This document shows positions 9,035 to 16,346 of a DNA stretch of 64,000 nt, piece by piece. Both the position numbers and the translations under genes were made by a program. Source of the stretch: Prevotella sp. (lineage in GTDB: Bacteria > Bacteroidota > Bacteroidia > Bacteroidales > Bacteroidaceae); the NCBI GenBank assembly GCA_022486815.1, contig JAKVJW010000002.1, positions 80,023 to 144,022 on the forward strand, written 5' to 3'. The notes beneath the pieces were generated by a model. That model was not told the origin of the DNA and made no database searches. It saw nothing but the letters and a program-made list of their open reading frames with translations. Within the stretch, counting starts at the first letter, position 1. Each line of letters begins with the position of its first letter.

Positions 9035-9817
9035 TTACGACAAGTTTTCCTTACGGTTGGGATCACGGTCTATGACCGTACCGTTAGCCTGGTGCGTAGC
9101 CAGAACCAGGACCTCAGCGATCTGTACATGTTCTGGAGCACTGGCAGCATAGAAGGCGACATCAGCTATATCATCACCGTTCAGAGGATGGACACCCTGA
9201 TATACGTGATCAGCCTTCTTCTCATCCCCTTTAAAACGAGTCACACTGAAATGAGTCTCCACCAGTCCTGGTTTGATGTTCGTTACCCTGACACAAGTAT
9301 CAGCGACGTCTATCCGGAGTCCGTCCGTCAAAGCCTTCACGGCAGCTTTAGTAGCGCAGTATACATTTCCACCGGCGTAAGCAGCATCACCTGCCACACT
9401 GCCAATGTTGATGACATGGCCATGATTGCGACTGACCATTCCCGGTACGATCAGGCGCGTCATGGTAAGCAAGCCCTTGACATTGGTATCAATCATAACA
9501 TCCCAGTCCTCCGGATTTACCTGATATTCTTTATCCAGACCTAATGCCAGTCCTGCATTGTTGATCAGCACATCGATTTGCTTCCATTGATCCTCCAGGG
9601 ATTCAACGGCTTTACGCGCAGCTTCACGGTCACGGACATCAAAAACCAGTATCCTGGTCTTTACACCTTCCTGTTGGAGTTCTTCAGACAACACTTCGAG
9701 TTTGTCGGCTTTTCTTCCCGTAAGAATAATAGCATAACCGCCCTTGGCGAATTTCCTTACACAAGCTTCACCTATACCGCTTGTAGCACCTGTTATTAAA
9801 ACGATTTTCTGATTCAT
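9035..9817 (-). CDS. short-chain dehydrogenase/reductase (YdfG-like)
   Basis: A classical SDR of 260 residues. The cofactor motif TGATSGIG is at residues 9-16, NNAG at 86-89, catalytic Ser140 and Tyr153-x3-Lys157 (YCATK). The overall pattern, including the GRKADKLEVL segment that suggests NADP(H) preference (Arg after the second strand), is like YdfG/serine 3-dehydrogenase enzymes that reduce or oxidise 3-hydroxy acids such as 3-hydroxypropionate or L-allo-threonine. The real substrate cannot be fixed. It is a single gene, with a TATCTTTG -7 box on the minus strand about 75 bases upstream and a shared terminator downstream. Confidence 0.88.
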   Translation of the reverse strand: MNQKIVLITGATSGIGEACVRKFAKGGYAIILTGRKADKLEVLSEELQQEGVKTRILVFDVRDREAARKAVESLEDQWKQIDVLINNAGLALGLDKEYQVNPEDWDVMIDTNVKGLLTMTRLIVPGMVSRNHGHVINIGSVAGDAAYAGGNVYCATKAAVKALTDGLRIDVADTCVRVTNIKPGLVETHFSVTRFKGDEKKADHVYQGVHPLNGDDIADVAFYAASAPEHVQIAEVLVLATHQANGTVIDRDPNRKENLS

Positions 9818-9892
9818 CTTTATATTATATTTATTGTTATGGACAGTCCCTGTTTCGGAAAGAAAGCAGACACTGATTTCAAGTTTTATCTA

Positions 9893-9900
9893 CAAAGATA
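9893..9900 (-). promoter_or_regulatory. -7 box for the 9035 dehydrogenase
   Basis: The minus strand reads TATCTTTG here, a perfect TAnnTTTG match, with a 5' leader of about 70 bases to the start codon at 9817. A -33 TTTG at ideal distance is not seen. Confidence 0.5.
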
Positions 9901-10009
9901 ATGAAATTACAGGAACTATCATTTACCAACTGTAATTTTAAATTATTTTTCAGTTTTACCCTCTTTATCCCATACAGAATCACGATTAAAATATTTCTGT
10001 TTTTTTGTA

Positions 10010-10038
10010 TTTGGATTAGGAAAAAATTTCTATTTTTG
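10010..10038 (+). promoter_or_regulatory. promoter of the patatin gene, very close to the start codon
   Basis: TTTG (10010-10013) and TATTTTTG (10031-10038) are separated by 17 bases. The only plausible ATG of the gene is at 10043, so transcription would start at or next to the start codon, suggesting a leaderless or near-leaderless mRNA. Confidence 0.4.
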
Positions 10039-10042
10039 TAAC

Positions 10043-10969
10043 ATGATATCTGCAAAATTAGAAAATGTGCTTCATCTGTTCAATGATGGAAAAAACAGAA
10101 AGGACGTAGACCTCGTCCTTTCTACAGGCGGAGCACGCGGCCTTGCACATATCGGCGCAATCCTGCAATTAGAAGAAATGGGCTATCATATCCGCTCCAT
10201 AGCCGGTACCTCCATGGGTGCTCTTGTCGGAGGATTATATGCAGCTGGAGGTTTGGGAGATTTCAGAGAATGGATGAAAACCATTGACAAGAAAAAAATC
10301 CATCAATTGTATGATTTTTCTTTCAGTCTCAACCATATTGTAAAAGGTGACCGTATCATGAAAGCCTTGAAGCAGATCGTCCCAGACAAGAACATTGAAA
10401 ATCTGAGCATTCCCTATTGCGCAATAGCCACCGATGCCGTATCCGGAAAAGAAGTTATTTTCCGAAAGGGGAGTATGTACCAAGCTATCCGTGCTTCCAT
10501 ATCCATACCGGTATTTTTCAATCCTGTCCGGCAGGGAGAAAGGATGTACCTGGATGGGGGATTGGTGAATCCGCTCCCGCTGAATCGCCTGAAAAGAGAT
10601 AAGAAAGCACTTCTTGTAGCTATCGACGTGAGTGGCCATGACTATGAAGGTGAGGTCATGATGAACCGGTTAATACGGCAGAGAAACCTGGATCATTCTT
10701 TTGCGCTGTCAATACTGAATAAAATGCTGCCTCATGATTTGGACTTGGATTTAAACTATATCACTTTACTCAACCGGACCACTTCCATCATGATCCACCA
10801 GAATACCAAATTAGCCTTGAAAGTTACTCCTCCTGATATCTACGTTGAAATTCCGATGAGCCGTTATTCTACTTTTGATTTTGACAAATCTGAAAGACTT
10901 ATCGCTATCGGAAGGACTAAAACCCGGAAGATGGTTGAGCGGTTCCTGAATTCGGGAAGGGAGGATTAA
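10043..10969 (+). CDS. patatin-like phospholipase
   Basis: A 308-residue patatin-family lipid acyl hydrolase. The oxyanion-hole motif GGARG is at residues 29-33, the nucleophile elbow G-T-S-M-G at 55-59 with Ser57, and the catalytic Asp171 in DGG, giving the Ser-Asp dyad of the family. No signal peptide or membrane segment is visible, so it should act in the cytoplasm or at the inner face of the membrane. Family members release fatty acids from phospholipids or other acyl esters. The start is fixed by the motif spacing: the next Met is already past the oxyanion loop. The gene stands alone; its -7 box is only 5 bases from the start codon. Confidence 0.9.
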   Translation: MISAKLENVLHLFNDGKNRKDVDLVLSTGGARGLAHIGAILQLEEMGYHIRSIAGTSMGALVGGLYAAGGLGDFREWMKTIDKKKIHQLYDFSFSLNHIVKGDRIMKALKQIVPDKNIENLSIPYCAIATDAVSGKEVIFRKGSMYQAIRASISIPVFFNPVRQGERMYLDGGLVNPLPLNRLKRDKKALLVAIDVSGHDYEGEVMMNRLIRQRNLDHSFALSILNKMLPHDLDLDLNYITLLNRTTSIMIHQNTKLALKVTPPDIYVEIPMSRYSTFDFDKSERLIAIGRTKTRKMVERFLNSGRED

Positions 10970-11046
10970 TCCTTCTTGCATTACTGCTTGGTCAACGAAA
11001 GTTAAGAACGGCCTTAATAAGTTAACAACTGTTATAAATCACAATC

Positions 11047-11112
11047 TTTTCCATTGGAAATTTGTTATATATTCTTTTTTCGATTATCTTTGCTACAGTT
11101 TTCCAATGGAAA
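11047..11112 (+). promoter_or_regulatory. promoter bracketed by two identical palindromic operators
   Basis: TTTG (11061-11064) and TATCTTTG (11085-11092) form a perfect promoter with 20-base spacing. TTTCCATTGGAAA (11048-11060) touches the -33 box, and its reverse complement TTTCCAATGGAAA (11100-11112) covers the expected transcription start. Their centres are 52 bases apart, about five helical turns. A third half-site TTTTCCAAATG follows at 11115. The layout fits repression of the thioredoxin-MarR unit, perhaps by the MarR protein itself. Confidence 0.7.
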
Positions 11113-11171
11113 CATTTTCCAAATGAAGCAATAAATAGATTATCCTATAAAAGAAAGGAGAAGCGAATGAT

Positions 11172-11660
11172 ATGAAGACGAAACGAATAGTTCTTATAGC
11201 CATAGCAATACTGGCCTTTACAGGTTTCGGTTATGCCGGGGTAGTAAAAGAGAATAAAAATAACATACATCAAACTGAAAAAAAGAAGGAGAATCATAAC
11301 ATGAAAGTAACAGAATTGACAGCAGAAGAATTCAAGAACAAAGTGATGGATTATAAGAAGAATCCTACAACATGGAACTTCAAAGGTGACAAACCTGCCA
11401 TCATTGATTTTTACGCTACCTGGTGTGGCCCGTGCAAGGCAACGGCCCCCATAGTAGAGGAAATCGCTAATGAGTATGCTGGAAAGATCGACGTATATAA
11501 AGTAGATGTTGACCAGCAAGAAGAACTTGCAGCACTATTCGGCATCCAGTCCATTCCTACCATTCTTTTCATTCCGAAGGACGGCGTGCCAAAGAAATCT
11601 GTAGGCGCTATGATGAAGAGCCAGTTCGAGGATGTTATCCATAAGGAACTGTTGAAATAA
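11172..11660 (+). CDS. exported thioredoxin
   Basis: A secreted or membrane-tethered thioredoxin of 162 residues. Residues 1-22 form a signal peptide (MKTKRIVLIAIAILAFTGFG, then YAG), residues 23-45 are a Lys/Asn-rich linker, and the thioredoxin fold follows with the W-C-G-P-C redox site at C85 and C88 and the cis-Pro loop S-I-P-T near 135. It should keep periplasmic cysteines reduced or take part in oxidative-stress defence. The ATG at 11167 is excluded because a stop follows two codons later. It is followed by a MarR regulator 77 bases downstream, and the shared promoter carries two palindromes, pointing to redox- or drug-responsive repression. Confidence 0.92.
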   Translation: MKTKRIVLIAIAILAFTGFGYAGVVKENKNNIHQTEKKKENHNMKVTELTAEEFKNKVMDYKKNPTTWNFKGDKPAIIDFYATWCGPCKATAPIVEEIANEYAGKIDVYKVDVDQQEELAALFGIQSIPTILFIPKDGVPKKSVGAMMKSQFEDVIHKELLK

Positions 11661-11737
11661 GAATTGACACAACTTGATTATAACAGGCGGGGTGCCGGCA
11701 GGTGCCGGTAGTCCGCTTTAATCATAAACAGACATCT

Positions 11738-12097
11738 ATGGACCAGAAGTGCATTTGCAGTATCAGAAGGGTATACCGGGCCATCTCAGCTTTTGAGAAT
11801 GACATGGAAGAGGCGTTCGGACTGAATATCAACGAAGCCATGTTACTCTGTATGTTGTCAGAAACTGAAGATCCGTCTTCAAGTGAGATAGCCGGGAGGA
11901 TGGGACTGTCACCTTCCAATGCTTCTAAGGTCATAGCTTCTCTGGAAAAGAAAAGCTATGTGTCACGGCATATCTGTCAGGAAGACAAGCGCAGCATGCA
12001 TTTCAACCTGACCCAGAAAGGCAAAGAACAACTTGAAAAGTTGAATTGCCAGCAGATCCAGTTGCCTGAATACTTGCAGAAATTGAGCATGTTTTAG
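11738..12097 (+). CDS. MarR-family transcriptional regulator
   Basis: A 119-residue winged-helix regulator. The helix-turn-helix lies around residues 45-68 (SSEIAGRMGLSPSNASKVIASLEKK) and the wing around SRHICQEDKRSMHFNLTQKG, typical of MarR. It is shorter than most MarR proteins, with little dimerisation helix at the C-terminus. ATG 11738 is preferred over the GTG at 11702. Two Cys residues near the N-terminus (CIC) could sense oxidation, in line with the thioredoxin gene just upstream, but that is inference. It probably binds the paired palindromes around the thioredoxin promoter and so controls its own synthesis. Confidence 0.82.
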   Translation: MDQKCICSIRRVYRAISAFENDMEEAFGLNINEAMLLCMLSETEDPSSSEIAGRMGLSPSNASKVIASLEKKSYVSRHICQEDKRSMHFNLTQKGKEQLEKLNCQQIQLPEYLQKLSMF

Positions 12098-12398
12098 CAT
12101 TTATCATAAAGTTTTTTCGGACGATTGTCCGGAAATCTTATTCTCAGTCCTATACCGATTATCTTATCCTCATATAGGATTTCAAGTTGCATTACCATTA
12201 TTGAAGTAATGCCATTCCAAATCCCGAGACAAAAATTAGTAGTATAAAATTGAATAGATAAGAACCAAAATAGTTGTTTTCTATTAGAAATATTGCTATA
12301 AATTATGAGAGGGCTGAATAGTAATGATCCATAAAATATTCCTTTTCATTTCAATAATCGTTTTATTTTCGTATGTTTGCAATGGTCAATCTGCAGAA

Positions 12399-12497
12399 AA
12401 GTGTAGTAATTGAGAGCTATCAGGTGCTGATAAGTGCAGTAATACTCTATAATTAGGTGCTTATTAGTGTAGCAATTTGCCATAATCAGGTGCAAGA
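12399..12497 (+). repeat. three 33-bp tandem repeats before the truncated ATPase
   Basis: Three imperfect units start at 12399, 12432 and 12465. Each has the pattern AGTGTAGTAAT, eight variable bases, then AT(C/T)AGGTGC. A TATGTTTG -7-like box precedes them at 12372. The same period, with an unrelated sequence, occurs before the intact DUF4143 ATPase at 14570. The rest of 12098-12398 shows no gene. Confidence 0.75.
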
Positions 12498-12510
12498 ATG
12501 TGTATGAGCT

Positions 12511-12834
12511 ATGGTTAACACGGATCCTGTACAGGTACTGATAGAAAACAAGGTGTTTTCTGAATATAAGGGTGGAATAACAGAACAGTATGTGCTTCAG
12601 CAGATGAAAAGTCACGGTATTGCTCCGATCTATTATTATTCTGCTAAAAATTCTCGCTTGGAACTTGATTTTATTATTCAGCGAAATGCCCAACTTGTCC
12701 CTATAGAAGTGAAGGCAGAAAGTAATGTGCGAGCTAATTCCCTCACTAGTTTACTCCATGAGAGACCGGAATTGCATGCTGACAAATATTCCACTATATG
12801 CAGTATAGATTCCAAAGATTTTCTATTACCATAA
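12511..12834 (+). pseudogene. C-terminal remnant of a DUF4143 ATPase
   Basis: About 107 residues that match only the end of AAA_14/DUF4143 ATPases. The GGITEQYVLQQM helix is followed by a PD-(D/E)XK-like block, LELDFIIQ, about ten residues, PIEVKA, the same as in the intact copy ending at 16047. The whole ATPase domain with Walker A and B is missing. The ATG at 12511 is probably fortuitous. The remnant keeps upstream 33-bp repeats and a downstream sequence (around 12893) also found after the intact copy (around 16099), so the locus is a decayed paralogue. Confidence 0.75.
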
Positions 12835-12975
12835 TTCAAGAATATGTTTTTTGACACCTGTAAAACACCTCAAAGGAGATAAATGCCGAAAAAACTATAG
12901 AAATTTTTAGCCAACTACGGTAGAATTATGCTAATCAGGCATCTTGTTTATTCATTATCTGAATGGATTTGTAAT

Positions 12976-13122
12976 GACTAATCGTAAATAATTATCTTGA
13001 AAAACAAATAAAATGAAACGAAAATATCGGTTTGTGTGACAGAATATAAAAAATTTGATTATATTTGCAGGTCATAAAGAGATAAGATATTCCCCTACAT
13101 TAATGGCGAGGGTGTCTTAAAT
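12976..13122 (+). repeat. 147-bp promoter/leader repeat, copy 1
   Basis: This segment aligns without gaps to 22897-23043 with roughly 88% identity. The last 50 bases, from the -7 box TATATTTG (13060-13067) through the leader hairpin, are nearly identical, while the upstream part has diverged. It drives the structured leader in front of the UDG-like gene; the other copy stands before rdrA. Confidence 0.85.
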
Positions 13123-13490
13123 TTCCAATAACGATGATGCTGGCAAAAGCATGAACCATATTTATCAGTGAAGGATTATTTTGTGAAGTTCTTTGAGAGC
13201 ATTGCCGCTGGAAGAACAGATTATCAGAATCTTTTGCCGACAACTATCGGATTAAAACAATAATTTAACCGAAAATATTGTTAATTAAAATGGATATTCC
13301 TGCTTTAAAACATTGTTTTATAGGGGATACGTTAGTTTTGACTGCTTACAAAATAATAAACGGTTTGTTTGCCGGAATAATCGGCAAAATTAGTGCGCTG
13401 ACCGTTTCACAATATATGAATTACATTAAAAGAATCCCTATCGGTAAAATTAAGTACGCACTAAATTAATTCCGCCAACGGGTAAATAAT
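13074..13490 (+). ncRNA. candidate structured leader RNA with pseudoknot, copy 1
   Basis: The RNA should begin about 7 bases after the TATATTTG box. Hairpin 1 pairs AAGATA (13084-13089) with TGTCTT (13113-13118) and CCCT with AGGG. Further down, AAACGGT (13358-13364) pairs with ACCGTTT (13401-13407) around an inner hairpin TTTGCCG/CGGCAAA (13368-13388). Inside that loop, TTAGTGCG (13390-13397) pairs with CGCACTAA (13457-13464) downstream, making a pseudoknot. The rdrA leader keeps every stem with different bases. Here about 215 extra bases lie between hairpin 1 and the pseudoknot, including what looks like a decayed coding piece at 13138-13263. The function is unknown; regulation of the next gene is the simplest idea. 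Confidence 0.6.
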
Positions 13491-14279
13491 ATGGGAAAAT
13501 ATAATGAAAAATTGGATTCTATCTTTAAAGAATGGATAGAAAAGAGTGAAAAGAACGGGGAAGCCCGCGAAAACTATGATAATCATTACAACAGTATTAT
13601 TTTTACATCTGATGGCTTAATGGAAAAACCAAATTCGAATGTAGAAAAGTTAGAAAAGGATTGGGAGAATGAGAATATAAGAGTTATGTTTCTTCTTAAG
13701 GATCAGCCATCAAAAGATAGAAATGATGCTCGCAAATGGCTGATTGATAAAGAGAAAGGGGCAGGAAACAGTGATTTGAAACCAAAATTCATTCACAATA
13801 TTGCAAACTTATTTTATGGAATATATCATTCTCGTATTGGCAGTGTTGTTTCTTTTGAATCTCTTGATAAGGAAGAAGTTAAAAAAACATTCCTTACAAA
13901 ACCATTTGCTTTTGTGGAATGTAAAAAACAAGGAGGTGAAACATCAATATCTGATGACAAGCTAAATCAATATCTAAATAATAAAGATTACAAACCACTT
14001 CTGGAAAAGGAAATAAAAGTGCTAAATCCAAATGTTATTGTTTGTACTAATAAAAATATTTATAAGTTCATAATTGACATGTATGGTGGTGAAAACGCTT
14101 TTTTAAGTATTCCAAATCATAACAGTATTAGAATACGTCCAGAAAAAGATGGTAAAAGTAAATTGATAATACTGCTTACATATCATCCAAGTGCAATTCA
14201 AAGCTATGAAACTTTCTTTGAAGGTGCTATGGATCATTATAGAGCTTTCCTAAATTCAGAAATAGCGTTTGATTTATAA
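13491..14279 (+). CDS. uracil-DNA-glycosylase-superfamily-like protein
   Basis: A 262-residue protein that I place tentatively in the UDG-like fold. The evidence is the RVMFLLKDQPS strand-turn near residue 65 (position of the UDG motif after the first strand), the L-N-P-N-V-I-V-C segment near 183, and a closing I-L-L-T-Y-H-P-S-A motif near 230, which matches the HPS motif of the superfamily. The N-terminal 50 residues are charged and helical. Whether it excises bases, or uses the fold otherwise, is not visible; the classical GQDPY is not present. It lies in the defence island behind the same structured leader as rdrA, which suggests a conflict-related role and shared control. Codon use is AT-rich like its neighbours. 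Confidence 0.6.
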   Translation: MGKYNEKLDSIFKEWIEKSEKNGEARENYDNHYNSIIFTSDGLMEKPNSNVEKLEKDWENENIRVMFLLKDQPSKDRNDARKWLIDKEKGAGNSDLKPKFIHNIANLFYGIYHSRIGSVVSFESLDKEEVKKTFLTKPFAFVECKKQGGETSISDDKLNQYLNNKDYKPLLEKEIKVLNPNVIVCTNKNIYKFIIDMYGGENAFLSIPNHNSIRIRPEKDGKSKLIILLTYHPSAIQSYETFFEGAMDHYRAFLNSEIAFDL

Positions 14280-14310
14280 AAATGCTCGATGAGATATACA
14301 GTGCGCGATA

Positions 14311-14547
14311 TTGTTTTTATTCTGTGTTTTTTCTTGCAAGCCAAATCTTGCAAGAAAAACTTCTGATGAACATTGCCATTATGAGCAGTTAAAGTTTGAC
14401 ACTTGTAAATGGTCAATATGCGATTCTGTAAACGGTAGATTTATTATGCTTTCATGTTTATACCCGACAAAAGGACCACAAGAATTAAAAGATAGTGTAT
14501 CTACTTGGCTATGCAAAATCTTTGGGGTGTTGCTCCCCAAAAAGTAG
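14311..14547 (+). pseudogene. probable fragment of an exported lipoprotein
   Basis: An open frame of 78 codons without an ATG start (first possible codon TTG). It begins with a lipoprotein-like hydrophobic end (FLFCVFSC) and continues with C-x-D-S-V-N-G-R-F-I-M-L-S and PQELKDSVSTWL, which faintly recalls the start of DUF3298-type exported proteins. The frame ends within a small hairpin (TTTGGGG/CCCCAAA, 14521-14541). It is most likely a remnant truncated at both ends. Confidence 0.3.
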
Positions 14548-14569
14548 ACACTAGGAGGTGAAAAACAGT

Positions 14570-14668
14570 AAACATTTTGAGGAAACTACAAGATTTGCAT
14601 CAAAACATTTTGAGGAAACTACATATTTTCGCTAAAAACATTTTGAGGTATCACTATTAACGCTTATC
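14570..14668 (+). repeat. three 33-bp tandem repeats before the intact ATPase
   Basis: Units start at 14570, 14603 and 14636. The first 20 bases are identical in units one and two (AAACATTTTGAGGAAACTAC), and the third keeps the first 13. The third unit supplies the -33 TTTG of the promoter, so the repeats could be binding sites in register with it. Confidence 0.85.
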
Positions 14669-14672
14669 TTTG
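14642..14672 (+). promoter_or_regulatory. promoter of the DUF4143 ATPase
   Basis: TTTG (14642-14645) and TATCTTTG (14665-14672) have 19-base spacing. The -33 box lies in the last of three 33-bp repeats; the start codon follows 26 bases after the -7 box. Confidence 0.7.
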
Positions 14673-14697
14673 TATCTGAAAGGAATTTATTTTTGAT

Positions 14698-16047
14698 ATG
14701 GAAACAGAGAATCGTGTGTATAAAAGAAAAATTTACGAGCGTATGCTTCACTGGAAGCATAGTAAGAATGGAAAGTCTGCTCTATTGATCAAGGGTGCGC
14801 GCCGTGTTGGGAAGTCAACAATAGCAGAAGCATTTGCCAAGAATGAATACACTTCCTATCTTGTGGTAAATTTTGACAATGCACCTCAAGCTGTTTGGGA
14901 AGCAGTGGCTAATATTGCAGATTTGGACAACTTCTTTTTTCAGTTGCAGTTTATTTATCAGGTTCGATTGATAGAAAGGAAATCTGTTGTCATCTTTGAT
15001 GAGATTCAAAAGGCTCCTGCAGTTCGTCAGGCCATTAAATATATGGTACAAGATCATCGTTATGACTATATTGAAACTGGTTCCTTATTGTCCATTAAGA
15101 AAAATGTCAAAAATATCACTATTCCGAGTGAAGAAACGCGGCTGACAATGTATCCTTTGGATTATGAAGAATTTCGATGGGCTTTGGGGGATGAAGTGAC
15201 CATTCCATTGATGAAAGAGGCTTTGAATAAGAGAAGATCCTTGGGTGATCAGGTTAACAGAAAATTATTACAAGATTTTAGGCTTTATATGCTTATTGGT
15301 GGAATGCCACAGGCACTGAATACTTATTTAGAAACGAATAACCTTCAGGAAGTTGATCAGACTAAACGTGAAATTATAGAGTTGTATGCCGATGATTTCC
15401 GAAAGATTGATCCTTCTGGGAGAGCTTTGCGTTTATTTATGGCTATACCTTCAGAACTTGCCAAAAACTCTTCTCGCTATCAAGCTATGTCAATAATAGG
15501 TCGTAAGGCGGAGAATGTAGATATGAATCAGTTACTTGAAGATATGGAAGACAGTCTGTGTGTGAACTTTGTTTATTATGTCAATGCTCCATCGGTCGGA
15601 TTAGCCTTGCACAAAAACAAGGATCGATATAAATTGTTTGTTGGTGATACTGGTCTTTTCATTACTTTGGCTTTTTGGGATAAAGACGTTACGGAAAATG
15701 TGATTTACCAAAAACTACTTTTTGGAAAATTAAGTGCAGATCTTGGCTATGTCTATGAGAATGTTGTTGCACAAATGCTTACGGTTGCAGGAAATAAACT
15801 TTACTATCATACATGGCCGACGCCAAATGGAAAGCATAATTATGAGATAGATTTTATTATTTCTCGTAGGAACAAGCTTTGTCCCATTGAGGTAAAATCA
15901 TCTGGCTATAAAGTACATAGATCCCTTGACCAGTTTTGTGAGAAGTATTCATCAGAAATCCTTTACCGCTACTTGATTTATACTAAGGATTTGAGACAGG
16001 ATGGAGATGTGATGATGGTACCGGTGTACATGACTGGGTTGCTGTAA
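14698..16047 (+). CDS. AAA_14/DUF4143 ATPase with PD-(D/E)XK-like C-terminus
   Basis: A 449-residue P-loop ATPase. Walker A is GARRVGKST at residues 33-41, Walker B is VVIFDEIQKA with D101-E102, and the DUF4143 domain fills the second half. At the C-terminus, YEIDFIISRR (about 382) and PIEVKS (about 397) form the D, E-x-K pattern of a PD-(D/E)XK nuclease-like fold. These proteins are abundant in Bacteroidetes and usually of unknown function; some are proposed to act in conflict or mobile-element biology. It has its own promoter and repeats. A truncated paralogue lies 2 kb upstream, and tandem 23-bp repeats begin 66 bases downstream. No signal peptide or membrane segment is present. Confidence 0.88.
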   Translation: METENRVYKRKIYERMLHWKHSKNGKSALLIKGARRVGKSTIAEAFAKNEYTSYLVVNFDNAPQAVWEAVANIADLDNFFFQLQFIYQVRLIERKSVVIFDEIQKAPAVRQAIKYMVQDHRYDYIETGSLLSIKKNVKNITIPSEETRLTMYPLDYEEFRWALGDEVTIPLMKEALNKRRSLGDQVNRKLLQDFRLYMLIGGMPQALNTYLETNNLQEVDQTKREIIELYADDFRKIDPSGRALRLFMAIPSELAKNSSRYQAMSIIGRKAENVDMNQLLEDMEDSLCVNFVYYVNAPSVGLALHKNKDRYKLFVGDTGLFITLAFWDKDVTENVIYQKLLFGKLSADLGYVYENVVAQMLTVAGNKLYYHTWPTPNGKHNYEIDFIISRRNKLCPIEVKSSGYKVHRSLDQFCEKYSSEILYRYLIYTKDLRQDGDVMMVPVYMTGLL

Positions 16048-16113
16048 ATTTTTCGATAATGGTATTTCTGGTGTCTACAAAAAGAAGCTGGTACAAATAC
16101 TATAGAAATCTAT

Positions 16114-16182
16114 AGCCAACTGGCTAAACAAAAAACAGCCAACTGATACAATGAAAAACAGCCAACTGACCAAATAATGACT
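16114..16182 (+). repeat. three 23-bp tandem repeats (AGCCAACTG)
   Basis: AGCCAACTG recurs at 16114, 16137 and 16160, exactly 23 bases apart, with A-rich spacers. The first unit is a small dyad (AGCCA/TGGCT). The stretch leading into it (ACTATAGAAAT..TAGCCAACT, from 16099) is also present downstream of the truncated ATPase at 12893. Confidence 0.75.
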
Positions 16183-16189
16183 CTAAATA

Positions 16190-16221
16190 TTTGGATATCA
16201 GCTTAGTTTGTCTTATATTTG
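16190..16221 (+). promoter_or_regulatory. promoter reading into the palindromic array
   Basis: TTTG (16190-16193) and TATATTTG (16214-16221) have 20-base spacing. The only reading frame behind it starts with the ATG at 16287 and stops after 19 codons (16346) inside the first array unit. The transcript would therefore be mostly the array itself. Confidence 0.6.
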
Positions 16222-16286
16222 CAGATAACTCTTATCGATTAGACAGATGTCAAAAATTTAAGAATTGAACTGACAGACAACGATTA

Positions 16287-16346
16287 ATGAGTAAAAATAC
16301 AGAGGACCTAATTTTAGGATTAGGAAAGAAATTGGAAGACATATAA
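16287..16346 (+). other. 19-codon open frame before the array, doubtful gene
   Basis: An ATG 66 bases after a good promoter opens a frame of 19 codons with a protein-like composition (MSKNTEDLILGLG, then KKLEDI). It stops in the first repeat unit. It may be the start of a gene cut off by the repeat array, or a leader peptide. I do not recognise it. Confidence 0.25.

Noticed and set aside
13138..13263. Protein-like stretch ending in LLPTTIGLKQ
   Set aside because: The frame lacks a start and is absent from the rdrA copy; at most a decayed remnant of unknown origin.
13278..13469. 63-codon open frame before the UDG-like gene
   Set aside because: It overlaps the pseudoknot stems, which covary with the rdrA leader, and the corresponding stretch in copy 2 is not an equivalent open frame.
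14521..14541. Terminator hairpin TTTGGGG/CCCCAAA
   Set aside because: No T-tract follows on either strand, so it is not listed as a terminator.
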